A DNA stretch of 64,000 nucleotides from Vagococcus coleopterorum. GTDB lineage: Bacteria; Bacillota; Bacilli; Lactobacillales; Vagococcaceae. Where the stretch lies: NCBI RefSeq assembly GCF_011303955.1, contig NZ_CP049886.1, positions 1,116,001 through 1,180,000 on the forward strand, given 5' to 3'. The notes below the pieces were generated by a model, which saw nothing but the letters and a program-made list of their open reading frames with translations, searched no databases and had not been told where the DNA came from. The number at the start of each line of letters is the position of its first letter. Position 1 is the first letter of the stretch. Of the stretch, positions 35,290-44,936 are shown in pieces. The translations under genes and the position numbers were made by a program.

Positions 35290-35317
35290 TTTACTTCTTT
35301 TGACTTTGTGATATACT
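35290..35317 (+). promoter_or_regulatory. Candidate promoter
   Basis: TTTACT (35290-35295), 16-bp spacer, TATACT (35312-35317), before the hypothetical gene at 35351. Confidence 0.55.
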
Positions 35318-35350
35318 GAACTTGTAAACAAAATAAAGGAGTGATTCACG

Positions 35351-35809
35351 ATGGCAAAAGAAATGACTGGATTCAGATTTTATTTTAGAAATAAAGAAAC
35401 ATGGACAATCAAAAAAGAAAATATTGGTGATTTATGGATTAAACAAATCACAACAAGTTTTGGCCGTATCAATGGTGGCGAGTTTGAAAAAATTAACCCT
35501 TGCGAAGCGTTCAAGATTGAAATCCATGAAGAAGCGGACCATGTGCAAACGGACGACATTAACTTAGGTGGTTTAGAACTAGGCATGTTCGAACGTGCGC
35601 TTAAATATCAAGATATTGAAAAAATGGTCATCATCTTTGATAACGGTGAAGAAGATTTAATTTATTTCCCATACAAAGATAAAGCAACACCAGGACAAGA
35701 AGGACTAGATAACTTATACCAAAGCACGAAGATTTCTGCTGAAGGTAAATTATATATCGTGATTGATCCGACTAAGACGGTAACAGATATTTATTCAGAT
35801 AAATTCTAA
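35351..35809 (+). CDS. Conserved-looking hypothetical protein, 152 residues
   Basis: I do not recognise this family. It is soluble and acidic with no signal peptide. Landmarks: TGFRFYFRNKETWTIKKENI at the start, INGGEFEKINPCEAF, and the C-terminal KLYIVIDPTKTVTDIYSDKF. The pattern suggests a compact beta-rich fold. It has its own promoter, a GGAG site and a terminator, so it is a real single-gene unit. Confidence 0.78.
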   Translation: MAKEMTGFRFYFRNKETWTIKKENIGDLWIKQITTSFGRINGGEFEKINPCEAFKIEIHEEADHVQTDDINLGGLELGMFERALKYQDIEKMVIIFDNGEEDLIYFPYKDKATPGQEGLDNLYQSTKISAEGKLYIVIDPTKTVTDIYSDKF

Positions 35810-35810
35810 T

Positions 35811-35841
35811 AAAAAAGCCTGATAATTCAGGCTTTTTTTGT
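35811..35841 (+). terminator. Terminator
   Basis: AAAAAAGCCTGA, TAAT, TCAGGCTTTTTTT. Confidence 0.92.
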
Positions 35842-35873
35842 TTGTTTTAAAATAGTCAGAGTAATTTCTAAAT

Positions 35874-35902
35874 TTGCTAGAGGTGTCTATTTCTGTTAAA
35901 AT
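35874..35902 (+). promoter_or_regulatory. Promoter of the ABC-F gene
   Basis: TTGCTA (35874-35879), 17-bp spacer, TAAAAT (35897-35902). Confidence 0.6.
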
Positions 35903-35934
35903 TAATTAACTAAATTAGAAAGGTTGATTGGAAA

Positions 35935-37815
35935 ATGAAGGAACTTAGAGTGACGGATTTAACAAAAACATATGGTGAGAAAACCTTGTTTAATCAACTT
36001 TCTTTTACTGTTAGAACAGGTGATAAAATTGGTTTGATCGGTGTTAACGGAACGGGTAAAACAAGTTTATTAAATATTTTGGCTGATCAAGACGGTGGTG
36101 ACGAAGGCGTATTTAAACGTCCTCAAGATTATCACGTTGGTTATTTATCACAGGCTACGGAATTCTCGGCAGAATTAACAGTTGCGGAAGCTGTTTTCCA
36201 AGGCGATTCTCCTTTATTAAGAGCTGTTAGAAATTATGAAATGGCTTTATTCAATTTAGCGACAGATGGCAGCTCAACTGAGTTCCAAGCGGCTTATGCT
36301 AAAGCAGAAGAGTGGATGAACAAAGAAGATGCTTGGACAGCTGACACCAACGCTAAAACAATTTTAATGCAATTAGGAATCAGTGACTTGCATCAAACAA
36401 TCGGTTCATTATCTGGTGGACAGAAAAAACGTGTGGGATTAGCTCAGATTTTGATTCAAGAGCCTGACTTATTACTACTAGATGAACCAACTAACCATTT
36501 AGACTATCAAGCAATTGAATGGTTAGAGTCTTATTTAGCACACTACCACGGTTCTTTAGTCTTGGTAACTCACGATCGTTATTTCTTAGACCGTGTGACT
36601 AACCGGATTTTTGAATTATCATTTGGTAATTTACATGAATACAAAGGTAATTATCAGTCTTATTTAGAAGCCAAAGCTGAAAGAGAAGAAGTGGCACGTG
36701 CTCAAGAACACAAACGTCATCAGCTGTATAGACAAGAACTAGCATGGATGCGGGCAGGAGTTAAAGCGCGTGGGACAAAGCAAGAAGCGCGTAAAGAGCG
36801 ATTCCACGACTTGAAAGATAACCTAAAACAAGTCAAAGAAGACGGCTCTGTTGACATGTCGTTAGGCAGTCAACGACTAGGTAAAAAAGTTTTAGAAATA
36901 AAAAATGGTGATTATACCATTGCTGATGAAAAAGTGATTATTAAAGATTTCGATTTACTTGTGCAAGGTAGCGATCGAATTGGCATTACCGGAAAAAATG
37001 GTGCTGGGAAATCAACATTATTAAATATCTTAGCAGGTCGTACACCATTGGATAATGGCTTATACGAAATTGGTGAAACTGTCAATTTAGCTTATTATAC
37101 GCAAGAAAATGAAGATATGGATCCGAATAAACGAATGATTCAATATTTACAAGAGGTAGCTGAGGAAGTCAAACAAGCTGATGGTTCTAGTGCCAGTATT
37201 GCTGATATGCTAGAGCGTTTCTTGTTTCCGCGGTCAAGCCACGGAACAATTATTGGTAAGTTATCCGGTGGTGAAAAAAGACGTTTATTCTTGTTAAAAC
37301 TATTAATTGCACAGCCCAATGTATTGCTTTTAGATGAACCAACTAATGATTTAGATATCGATACTTTAACTGTTTTGGAAGATTACATTAGTCAGTTTAA
37401 CGGGGCGGTCATTGCTGTCAGTCATGACCGGTACTTTTTAGATAAAGTTGCACAAAAGCTATTGGTTTTCCAAGGTGAAGGCGAAGTAACGAATTTTTAC
37501 GGCAATATGTCAGAGTACTTAGAGTTCAACAAAGAAAAAGAAATGGTAATAGAACAACCGAAAGCTATTACGGAAGTTATTGAAGATACTCCTAAAGAAA
37601 AAACAAAGTTGTCCTATCATGAAAAAAGAGAATGGGATAGCATTGAAAGTGAAATTGAAGAGTTAGAAAATAAAATTGAAACATTGACAGAAGATATGAA
37701 TCATCAAGGTAGTGATTTTACAAAATTACAAGATTTGCAAAAAGAAATTGAATCTTGTGAACAAGACCTAGAAAATAAACTTTCTCGTTGGGAATACTTA
37801 AGTGAGTTTGCATAA
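35935..37815 (+). CDS. ABC-F ATPase, Uup/YfmR type
   Basis: A 626-residue soluble protein with two ABC ATPase domains and no membrane part; ABC-F proteins act on the ribosome. Walker A motifs are GVNGTGKTS and GKNGAGKST, signatures LSGGQKKR and LSGGEKRR, Walker [13 protein letters not shown] and [13 protein letters not shown] linker with basic helices lies between them, and a C-terminal coiled coil (about 555-620), typical of Uup/YfmR, follows. That domain argues against the antibiotic-protection (Vga/Msr/OptrA) branches. thyA and dfrA follow and may share its transcript. Confidence 0.9.
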   Translation: MKELRVTDLTKTYGEKTLFNQLSFTVRTGDKIGLIGVNGTGKTSLLNILADQDGGDEGVFKRPQDYHVGYLSQATEFSAELTVAEAVFQGDSPLLRAVRNYEMALFNLATDGSSTEFQAAYAKAEEWMNKEDAWTADTNAKTILMQLGISDLHQTIGSLSGGQKKRVGLAQILIQEPDLLLLDEPTNHLDYQAIEWLESYLAHYHGSLVLVTHDRYFLDRVTNRIFELSFGNLHEYKGNYQSYLEAKAEREEVARAQEHKRHQLYRQELAWMRAGVKARGTKQEARKERFHDLKDNLKQVKEDGSVDMSLGSQRLGKKVLEIKNGDYTIADEKVIIKDFDLLVQGSDRIGITGKNGAGKSTLLNILAGRTPLDNGLYEIGETVNLAYYTQENEDMDPNKRMIQYLQEVAEEVKQADGSSASIADMLERFLFPRSSHGTIIGKLSGGEKRRLFLLKLLIAQPNVLLLDEPTNDLDIDTLTVLEDYISQFNGAVIAVSHDRYFLDKVAQKLLVFQGEGEVTNFYGNMSEYLEFNKEKEMVIEQPKAITEVIEDTPKEKTKLSYHEKREWDSIESEIEELENKIETLTEDMNHQGSDFTKLQDLQKEIESCEQDLENKLSRWEYLSEFA

Positions 37816-37841
37816 AATATGACAAGTGGATGGTGAATAGA

Positions 37842-38789
37842 ATGGAAAAAAGTTATTTAGAACTTGGAGAAAAGATTTTAGCAACAGGTGCTGTTAAGAC
37901 CGATCGTACCGGAACGGGGACTCAAAGTATATTTGGTCATCAAATGCGTTTTGATTTAAGTAAAGGATTTCCGTTATTAACAACCAAACGTGTGCCGTTC
38001 GGTTTAATTAAAAGCGAATTACTATGGTTCTTAAAAGGTGACACTAATATTCGTTATCTACTACAACACAACAATCACATCTGGGATGAGTGGGCTTTTG
38101 AACGTTATGTAAAAAGCACTGATTATACAGGTCCTGATATGACAGATTTTGGTCGTCGTGCAGTAACAGACCCTGAATTTAATGATGTTTATCAAGTTGA
38201 ACTAAAAAAATTCTGTGATAACATCCTTGAAAATGAAGAATTTGCTGCTAAATATGGGGAGCTAGGAAATATTTACGGCTCACAATGGCGCAACTGGCGC
38301 ACAAGCACTGGTGAAACGATTGACCAATTGAAAGATGTTATTGAAATGATTAAAACAACACCTGACTCACGTCGTTTATTAGTTTCAGCTTGGAATCCTG
38401 AAGATGTCCCATCAATGGCGTTACCACCATGTCATACAATGTTCCAATTTTACGTGGCAGATGGTAAGTTGAGTTGTCAACTATATCAACGTAGTGCCGA
38501 TGTCTTCCTAGGTGTGCCGTTTAATATTGCTAGTTATGCTTTATTAACGCATTTGATTGCTCATGAAACAGGTCTTGAAGTGGGTGATTTCGTTCATACA
38601 TTAGGTGATGCTCATTTATATAGTAATCACTTTGAACAAATGAAAACGCAACTTGAAAGAGATATTCGCAATTTCCCGACTTTAGTTTTAAACACGGAAA
38701 AAACATCTGTTTTTGATTTTGATGTAGAAGATATTACAGTTGAAGGTTATGATCCACATCCTTCAATCAAAGCACCGATTGCGGTGTAA
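37842..38789 (+). CDS. thyA: Thymidylate synthase
   Basis: Converts dUMP to dTMP with methylene-tetrahydrofolate. The catalytic Cys is in [13 protein letters not shown], and [20 protein letters not shown] is the folate/dUMP site. At 315 residues it has the insertion after the N-terminal third ([15 protein letters not shown]...) seen in lactic acid bacteria. The ATG at 37842 follows GGTGA; an in-frame ATG at 37830 has a poorer site. dfrA follows after 12 bases. Confidence 0.96.
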   Translation: MEKSYLELGEKILATGAVKTDRTGTGTQSIFGHQMRFDLSKGFPLLTTKRVPFGLIKSELLWFLKGDTNIRYLLQHNNHIWDEWAFERYVKSTDYTGPDMTDFGRRAVTDPEFNDVYQVELKKFCDNILENEEFAAKYGELGNIYGSQWRNWRTSTGETIDQLKDVIEMIKTTPDSRRLLVSAWNPEDVPSMALPPCHTMFQFYVADGKLSCQLYQRSADVFLGVPFNIASYALLTHLIAHETGLEVGDFVHTLGDAHLYSNHFEQMKTQLERDIRNFPTLVLNTEKTSVFDFDVEDITVEGYDPHPSIKAPIAV

Positions 38790-38801
38790 GGAGGTAAAAC
38801 T

Positions 38802-39287
38802 ATGTTAGCAGCTATTTGGGCACAAGATTTAAATGGCTTAATTGGAAAAGAAAGTAAATTGCCATGGCATTTACCGAATGATTTAGCATTCTTCAAAAGA
38901 ACGACAGAAGGTCATACTATAGTTATGGGGCGGACGACTTTTGAAGGTATGGGCAAACGCGCCTTACCAAATCGTCAAACGGTTGTTCTAACATCGGATA
39001 AATCATACGTAGCTGACAATGCCATTGTGATGCACAGCAGTGATGAAGTTTTAGCCTATGCTGAAAAATATGATGGCACAACGTTTATTACAGGTGGTTC
39101 TAAAGTCTACCAACAGTTTTTACCGTTATGTGACCGTTTGTATCGGACGGTTATCGAGTCGGAATTTGAGGGCGATGCTTATTTCCCTGATTTAAACTTA
39201 ATGGGTTGGTCATTAATAGATACAACTGAAAATGAACCTGATGAGAAAAATAAATTTGCTCATCGTTTTGAAATTTTTGAAAAATAA
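38802..39287 (+). CDS. dfrA: Dihydrofolate reductase
   Basis: Regenerates tetrahydrofolate consumed by ThyA, using NADPH. Landmarks: LPWHLPNDLAFFKR, VMGRTTFEGMGKRALPNR, ITGGSKVYQQFLP. The substrate-binding acidic residue is Asp27 in the LPND stretch. 161 residues. AAGGAGG lies between thyA and dfrA. This is the chromosomal, trimethoprim-targeted type. Confidence 0.96.
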   Translation: MLAAIWAQDLNGLIGKESKLPWHLPNDLAFFKRTTEGHTIVMGRTTFEGMGKRALPNRQTVVLTSDKSYVADNAIVMHSSDEVLAYAEKYDGTTFITGGSKVYQQFLPLCDRLYRTVIESEFEGDAYFPDLNLMGWSLIDTTENEPDEKNKFAHRFEIFEK

Positions 39288-39310
39288 GACCGGTTTTGGT
39301 CTTTTTTTCT
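39285..39310 (+). terminator. Terminator after dfrA
   Basis: AAGACC, GGTTTT, GGTCTTTTTTT; the stem is short but the T-run is good. Confidence 0.75.
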
Positions 39311-39343
39311 TGAATCTTAAGAGATTCTTATCCAGTCAATTAA

Positions 39344-39372
39344 TTGATGGTGAAAATAAAATATGATATACT
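39344..39372 (+). promoter_or_regulatory. Promoter of the asparagine-synthase-family gene
   Basis: TTGATG (39344-39349), 17-bp spacer, TATACT (39367-39372). Confidence 0.65.
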
Positions 39373-39435
39373 CCAAAAGATATAGTTAAACTATTATTAA
39401 TATAAAATAATGAACAAAGATAGGAAGATGTTTAT

Positions 39436-41301
39436 ATGTGCGGAATTGTTGGATTTGTAAATGCTAAAGACAATAAATCAGCGATTATTGAAGATATGAT
39501 GAGTACAATCGTTCACCGTGGACCGAATAGTTCTGGTGAATTTTGTGATGACCAAGTTGCCCTAGGTTTCCGTCGTCTAAGTATTGTTGATTTAAGTGGT
39601 GGGTCACAACCAATTTTTAACGAAGATGATAGTAAAGTCATCATTTTTAATGGTGAGATTTACAATTATAAAGAGTTACGTGAAGATTTAATTGCTAAAG
39701 GCCATACGTTTAAAACGACGGCTGATACGGAAGTTATCTTACACGGATATGAAGAATATGGTGTTGATATTGTCAAACAATTGCGTGGTATGTTTGCTTT
39801 TGCCATTTGGGATCGCAACACTCAAGAATTATTTGGTGCTCGTGACCACTTCGGTATCAAACCTTATTATTACGCTGAAATGAATGGAACATTTATGTTT
39901 GGTTCAGAGATCAAGAGTTTCTTAAAACACCCTGATTTCAACAAAGAATTAAATAAAGAAGCGTTAAAACCATATATGACATTCCAATATTCAGCTTTAG
40001 AAGAAACATTCTTCAAAGATGTTTATCGTATTCCAGAAGGTCATTATTACACGTATAAAAATGGTCAGTTAACGATTGAAAAATATTGGGATGCTGAATT
40101 CACTGAAGATAAGATGTCATTTGAAGAAGCTGTTGATTTAATTGAAGAAGCAGTATCAGAATCAGTTGAAGCTCATAAAACAGGTGAGGTTAATATCGGA
40201 GCTTTCTTATCAAGCGGGGTAGACTCAAGTTATGTAGCGGCGGTATTACGTCCAGAAAATACGTATTCAATCGGTTTCGGTGATGAGTCTTATAATGAGT
40301 CTCACGAAGCGAAACGTTTATCTGACAAATTAGGTTTAAACAACACATCTAAAGTTGTAACCGGTGAAGAAGCCTTTGATTATTTCCCATTAATCCAATA
40401 CCACTTAGATGAGCCAGATTCAAACCCTTCATGTGTGCCGCTTTATTTCTTAGCTGAAATGGCTGTTAAAACATCGACGATTTGTTTCTCTGGTGAAGGT
40501 GCCGATGAATTATTTGCTGGTTACCAAAATTATGGTTTTAACACACGTTCTAAACCTGTTCGTGTTTTAGCAGAACAATTGAAAAAATTACCTAAATCAG
40601 CTCGCTATTCAATTGCGCGCTCAATTAAAAAAGCACCTGATTTCAAAGGTAGTATGCACTTGTATACATCACTTGCGCCAGCTGAAGATTTCTTCATTGG
40701 ACAAGCGGAAGTTTTCAAAAACAATGATGCTGATGAATTCTTAACTGCTGATTATCAAAATAGTGTATCGACAAAAGAAATCGTTGATCGTCAATACAAA
40801 AAAGTTAAAGACTTATCTGAAGTTAAAAAAATGCAATACTTAGATTTACACCAATGGATGCCGAAAGACATCTTATTGAAAGCTGATAAATTAAGCATGG
40901 CTCATTCATTAGAGTTACGTGTGCCGTTATTAGATGTCCGTATGATGGAATTAGCGCAACGCATTCCAACAAAACACTTGTTGAATGCTGAAAATACTAA
41001 ATATGCATTCCGTAAAGCTGCGAATCGTCACTTGCCAGATGAGTGGGCGGATCGTGAAAAACTTGGTTTCCCAGTTCCAATCAAAGATTGGTTGAGAACA
41101 GAGAAGTTCTACCAACAAGTTCGTGAGATTTTCTCTCAAGACTTTGTTTCAGAATTCTTTGACCAAGCTAAAATTATTGAATTATTAGATGATAACTACA
41201 ACGAGAAAAATGATGAACGTCGTAAAATTTGGACAATCTTCACATTCTTAACGTGGTATAAAATCTATTTCATTGATGGCGAAAAACCAACTGTTGCTTA
41301 A
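39436..41301 (+). CDS. asnB: Asparagine synthase-family amidotransferase (AsnB/AsnH type)
   Basis: A 621-residue glutamine-dependent amidotransferase. The N-terminal class II glutaminase domain starts with the nucleophile Cys2 (MCGIVGFVN). The synthase domain has the PP-loop LSSGVDSSYVAA and FSGEGADELFAGYQ. By family it makes L-asparagine from L-aspartate. However, the AsnB family also includes enzymes that amidate peptidoglycan, such as L. lactis AsnH, which amidates the D-Asp cross-bridge. Here murE, a D-Asp ligase and an Asp racemase lie directly downstream, so a cross-bridge role is a serious alternative. It has its own promoter and terminator, so it is not strictly in their operon. Confidence 0.9.
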   Translation: MCGIVGFVNAKDNKSAIIEDMMSTIVHRGPNSSGEFCDDQVALGFRRLSIVDLSGGSQPIFNEDDSKVIIFNGEIYNYKELREDLIAKGHTFKTTADTEVILHGYEEYGVDIVKQLRGMFAFAIWDRNTQELFGARDHFGIKPYYYAEMNGTFMFGSEIKSFLKHPDFNKELNKEALKPYMTFQYSALEETFFKDVYRIPEGHYYTYKNGQLTIEKYWDAEFTEDKMSFEEAVDLIEEAVSESVEAHKTGEVNIGAFLSSGVDSSYVAAVLRPENTYSIGFGDESYNESHEAKRLSDKLGLNNTSKVVTGEEAFDYFPLIQYHLDEPDSNPSCVPLYFLAEMAVKTSTICFSGEGADELFAGYQNYGFNTRSKPVRVLAEQLKKLPKSARYSIARSIKKAPDFKGSMHLYTSLAPAEDFFIGQAEVFKNNDADEFLTADYQNSVSTKEIVDRQYKKVKDLSEVKKMQYLDLHQWMPKDILLKADKLSMAHSLELRVPLLDVRMMELAQRIPTKHLLNAENTKYAFRKAANRHLPDEWADREKLGFPVPIKDWLRTEKFYQQVREIFSQDFVSEFFDQAKIIELLDDNYNEKNDERRKIWTIFTFLTWYKIYFIDGEKPTVA

Positions 41302-41307
41302 ATTAAT

Positions 41308-41342
41308 TAAAACCACAAATCTTTGGATTTGTGGTTTTTTAT
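41308..41342 (+). terminator. Terminator
   Basis: AAAACCACAAATC, TTTG, GATTTGTGGTTTTTT. Confidence 0.95.
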
Positions 41343-41388
41343 TGTCATAGAATAACAGTAGTTTGGCTTTTATTTTCAAGATTTCTTA

Positions 41389-41397
41389 TGGTATAAT
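41389..41397 (+). promoter_or_regulatory. Extended -10 promoter of murE
   Basis: TGGTATAAT is a perfect extended -10; no good -35 is visible. Confidence 0.6.
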
Positions 41398-41428
41398 TAG
41401 GAAATATAAAGAGAGGTGTGAAGACACT

Positions 41429-42949
41429 ATGTTATCGTTTAACCAAATGATTAATTTATTAACTGAACATCAGTTGTTAAAAGAATATATTTCGAACGGC
41501 GTATGGCACTTTACGCCAACTGCAGACTTAGATGATAAAACTATTAAACATATCACTTACGATTCGCGAGCTGTTACAGAAGGTAGTTTGTTCTTCTGTA
41601 AAGGTTTAGCTTTCAAGGTGGACTATTTAGAACAAGCGTTAGCGCAGGGAGCTAGTTTCTATGTGACTGAAAAGAATTATGAACTTGAGACGGACGCTAT
41701 CGGGATTGTTGTAACAGACATCAAAAAAGCAATGGCTGTTATTAGTATGGCCTTTTATAATTATCCTCAAGACGATTTAAAAATTATTGCCTACACGGGA
41801 ACAAAAGGTAAAACTACAGCTGCTTACTTCTCTAAATTTATTTTAGATGTAGCGACACAATCAAAAACAGCATTGCTTTCAACAATGGAAACAATTTTAG
41901 ATGGTAAAACTGCAACTAAATCACTATTAACAACACCAGAAGCTGTCGATTTATATCGAATGATGGCAGAGGCTGTTTCAAATGGCATGACCCACTTGGT
42001 GATGGAAGTATCGTCGCAAGCTTACAAAACACAACGTGTTTATGGTTTGGATTTTGATGTGGCGATTTTCTTAAATATTTCAGAGGATCATATTGGTACG
42101 ATTGAACATCCAGATTTTGATGATTATTTCTATTGCAAACGTCAACTTATGACACATGCTAAAGAAGTCATTATTAATCGCAACTCAGATTTTGTTGAGA
42201 TTATCGAAGAAGTGAGTCAACAAGCAGGGGCTAATGTGACAACGTATGGTGATGACTCAGTGGAAGCTGATTACACATTTGTATCATCAGCAGAAGGTAA
42301 AGGAAAATTCGTTGTGACGTCGACCCAGGATTCGTTAAACCTTTCAGGTGATTATCAAATCAACCTTTTAGGTGACTTTAATCAAGGGAATGCTTTGAGC
42401 GCAATGATTGCTACTGCCTTAGTTGGTGCAACATCGGAATCTATGATAACTGGTTTAGAATTAGCTAAAGTGCCAGGTCGCATGGATACAGTGACAACTA
42501 ATAAAGGTGTTCCAATCTACGTCGACTTTGCACATAACTTGTTAAGTCTACAGACTTTACTAAGTTTCGTAAAAAAAGAACATGCTGATCGCCGACTAGT
42601 CGTTGTTATTGGTAGTACCGGTGGCAAAGGGGAATCACGTCGGAAAGATTTCGGAAATGTGTTATCAGAGTTGGCAGATGTTGCTATCTTAACAAGTGAC
42701 GACCCAGGAACTGAATCTGCTAAAGATATCGCGGCAGAAATTGAATCGTATTTATCAGATCGGGTAGAACGTCTAACTGAATTGAACCGCGCTTTTGCGA
42801 TTAAACATGCTCTTGAAACAGCAACGGAAAAAGATGTAATTGTTTTAGCTGGTAAAGGATCAGATAAGTATCAAGTTATTGGAACAGAGAGAACGCCCTA
42901 TGAAGGGGATTTAGAAATCGCAACTAAGTTAATCGAAGGTGGGTTATAA
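41429..42949 (+). CDS. murE: UDP-MurNAc-tripeptide synthetase MurE, probably L-lysine type
   Basis: Adds the third residue of the peptidoglycan stem to UDP-MurNAc-L-Ala-D-Glu. The ATP site is TGTKGKTT in the central domain. The amino-acid recognition motif is DDPG (in LTSDDPGTESA) and not the DNPR of diaminopimelate enzymes, which fits lysine specificity. 506 residues from the ATG at 41429, which follows GAGAGGTG; the frame is open to 41363. The D-Asp ligase gene begins 1 base after its stop. That ligase needs lysine at position 3, so the neighbours agree. Confidence 0.92.
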   Translation: MLSFNQMINLLTEHQLLKEYISNGVWHFTPTADLDDKTIKHITYDSRAVTEGSLFFCKGLAFKVDYLEQALAQGASFYVTEKNYELETDAIGIVVTDIKKAMAVISMAFYNYPQDDLKIIAYTGTKGKTTAAYFSKFILDVATQSKTALLSTMETILDGKTATKSLLTTPEAVDLYRMMAEAVSNGMTHLVMEVSSQAYKTQRVYGLDFDVAIFLNISEDHIGTIEHPDFDDYFYCKRQLMTHAKEVIINRNSDFVEIIEEVSQQAGANVTTYGDDSVEADYTFVSSAEGKGKFVVTSTQDSLNLSGDYQINLLGDFNQGNALSAMIATALVGATSESMITGLELAKVPGRMDTVTTNKGVPIYVDFAHNLLSLQTLLSFVKKEHADRRLVVVIGSTGGKGESRRKDFGNVLSELADVAILTSDDPGTESAKDIAAEIESYLSDRVERLTELNRAFAIKHALETATEKDVIVLAGKGSDKYQVIGTERTPYEGDLEIATKLIEGGL

Positions 42950-42950
42950 T

Positions 42951-44195
42951 ATGACAGAAACAATTAAAAATAAATTTCAACCAATTTTATTAGGTAGTGA
43001 TATTAATGTTTATGGGATGGCTCGTTCTTTTTATGAAGAATTCGGCGTTATTTCTGAAGCCTATTCATCAGCTGCTTTAGCACCAACTAAACACAGTAAA
43101 CTTGTGAATGTTAATGTCTTTCCGGGTTTCCACGAAGATCCAACATTTATTGAAACCATTCGCAAAATTGTGAAACAACGTCCTAAAAATGACGTTCAAT
43201 ATGTTTTAATTCCTTGTGGAGATGGTTATGCAGAGTTAGTGTCTAAACATCGTGAAGAGTTATCAAAAGATTTTATTTGTACAGCGATTGATCATGAACT
43301 GTTTATGACTTTAGCAAATAAAGTAAGTTTCTATGAAACTTGCGAGAAATACAATTTACCATATCCTAAAACATTAATCGTTACCCAAGACATGGTTAAA
43401 GAAGGTGAATCATTAAAAGTTCCTTTCGACTTCCCAGTAGCGCTTAAACCAGCTGATAGCGTGATGTATTTAGATGCTGATTTTGAAGGACGTAAAAAAG
43501 CGTTCACTATCAAAGATCAAGCAGAATTCGATTTAATTTTAGGTCGTGTTTACAACGCTGGTTACACGGCTGAAATGATTTGCCAAGACTTTATTCCTGG
43601 TGATGATTCAAACATGCGCGTGTTAAATGCTTATGTTGATAAAGACAGTAACGTTCGTATGATGTGTCTAGGTCATCCTTTATTAGAAGATCCAACACCA
43701 GATGCCATCGGTAACTATGTTGTTATTGCTCCAGATTATAATGATGATATCTACAAACGTATTAAATCATTCTTAGAAACGATTAACTATACTGGTTTCG
43801 CTAACTTCGATATGAAGTACGACCCTCGTGATGGCGAATACAAATTATTCGAAATGAACTTACGTCAAGGACGTAGTAGTTTCTATGTGACATTAAATGG
43901 TTATAACTTATCGCGTTACATCATTCAAGATCGTGTTTTAGATATTCCGTTCGAAGAAACAATTTACGGAAATGGCGACATGTTATGGATGGGTGTTCCG
44001 AAGAAAATCTTTACAACATACGTTAAACCGAGCGAAGCTAAAGACAAAGCAAACCAGATGATTAAAGATGGTAAATGGGGGACAACAGTCTTTTATAAAA
44101 AAGATGCTAGTCCTAAACGTTTTGCATTGATGAAATACAGCTTCCACTTGTATCACAAGCGTTATAAACAATACTTTAAAGAAAATAAGGGGTAG
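42951..44195 (+). CDS. aslfm: D-aspartate ligase for peptidoglycan cross-bridge (Asl-fm type)
   Basis: ATP-grasp enzyme of 414 residues. The N-terminus PILLGSDINVYGMARSF, then LAPTKHSKLVNV, matches E. faecium D-Asp ligase as I recall it. ATP-grasp elements include FPVALKPADSV and the metal-binding FEMNLRQGRSSFYVT. The enzyme joins the beta-carboxyl of D-Asp to the epsilon-amino group of L-Lys in the peptidoglycan precursor, using ATP. The ATG at 42951 follows GAAGGTGGG. An aspartate racemase gene 5 bases downstream supplies D-Asp. No tRNA-dependent Fem-type ligase is seen in the window. Confidence 0.9.
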   Translation: MTETIKNKFQPILLGSDINVYGMARSFYEEFGVISEAYSSAALAPTKHSKLVNVNVFPGFHEDPTFIETIRKIVKQRPKNDVQYVLIPCGDGYAELVSKHREELSKDFICTAIDHELFMTLANKVSFYETCEKYNLPYPKTLIVTQDMVKEGESLKVPFDFPVALKPADSVMYLDADFEGRKKAFTIKDQAEFDLILGRVYNAGYTAEMICQDFIPGDDSNMRVLNAYVDKDSNVRMMCLGHPLLEDPTPDAIGNYVVIAPDYNDDIYKRIKSFLETINYTGFANFDMKYDPRDGEYKLFEMNLRQGRSSFYVTLNGYNLSRYIIQDRVLDIPFEETIYGNGDMLWMGVPKKIFTTYVKPSEAKDKANQMIKDGKWGTTVFYKKDASPKRFALMKYSFHLYHKRYKQYFKENKG

Positions 44196-44200
44196 ATTCT

Positions 44201-44908
44201 ATGAAAAACTTCTTTACTATTTTAGGCGGAATGGGTACTTTAGCAAGCGAGAGCTTTGTAAGAGTGCTAAATGAACGAACAGTTGCCAAAACTGACCAAG
44301 ATTATTTGAATTATATTTTAGTTAATCATGCGAAAATTCCTGATCGTACTGCCTATATTTTAGGGAAGTCGACAGAGAGTCCAGTCGCTGCATTGATGGA
44401 AGATTTAAAACAACAAGATCAATTAAATCCGGATTTTTTTGTTCTAACATGTAACACAGCTCACACATTTTATGAGGAATTGACTGCTGTGACGGAGACG
44501 CCAATCTTCCACATGCCTCGTTTAGCTGCTGAAACCGTTCAAGCAAACTATAAAAAAAAGGGTGAGGCAGTCAAAGTTTGTTTACTAGCAACTTTAGGGA
44601 CTGTTGATTCCGGCGTTTACGCTAAAGAGTTTGAGTCAGTAGAAGGTTATGACTTAGTTCTACCTGATGAGGATTTACAACAAGAAGTGATGAACTTAAT
44701 TTATCGTGATATCAAAGAGCATAAGTTCTTAAACGAATCATTATTCAAAGATATTTTAGAACAAGTAACTACAACATTAGGTTGTGATGTAGCTATTCTA
44801 GGATGTACAGAACTATCATTGATGAACGAAGTGACAAAACATCGCTACCCAGTTGTTGATGCGCAATCAGTTTTAATTGATGAAACGATTAAACAAGCCA
44901 AAAAATAA
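44201..44908 (+). CDS. racD: Aspartate racemase
   Basis: Cofactor-independent racemase of the Asp/Glu family, 235 residues. The two catalytic Cys are in LTCNTAHTFYEE and LGCTELSLM. The N-terminal ILGGMGTLASESF fits the RacD group. Expected to convert L-Asp to D-Asp for the adjacent ligase. AAGGGG precedes the ATG. Last gene of the murE-ligase-racemase operon. Confidence 0.92.
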   Translation: MKNFFTILGGMGTLASESFVRVLNERTVAKTDQDYLNYILVNHAKIPDRTAYILGKSTESPVAALMEDLKQQDQLNPDFFVLTCNTAHTFYEELTAVTETPIFHMPRLAAETVQANYKKKGEAVKVCLLATLGTVDSGVYAKEFESVEGYDLVLPDEDLQQEVMNLIYRDIKEHKFLNESLFKDILEQVTTTLGCDVAILGCTELSLMNEVTKHRYPVVDAQSVLIDETIKQAKK

Positions 44909-44936
44909 GCAACCACCTTGTGGTTGCTTTTTTATG
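44906..44936. terminator. Bidirectional terminator
   Basis: AAGCAACCAC, CTT, GTGGTTGCTTTTTT, between racD and the convergent hemolysin III gene. Confidence 0.9.
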
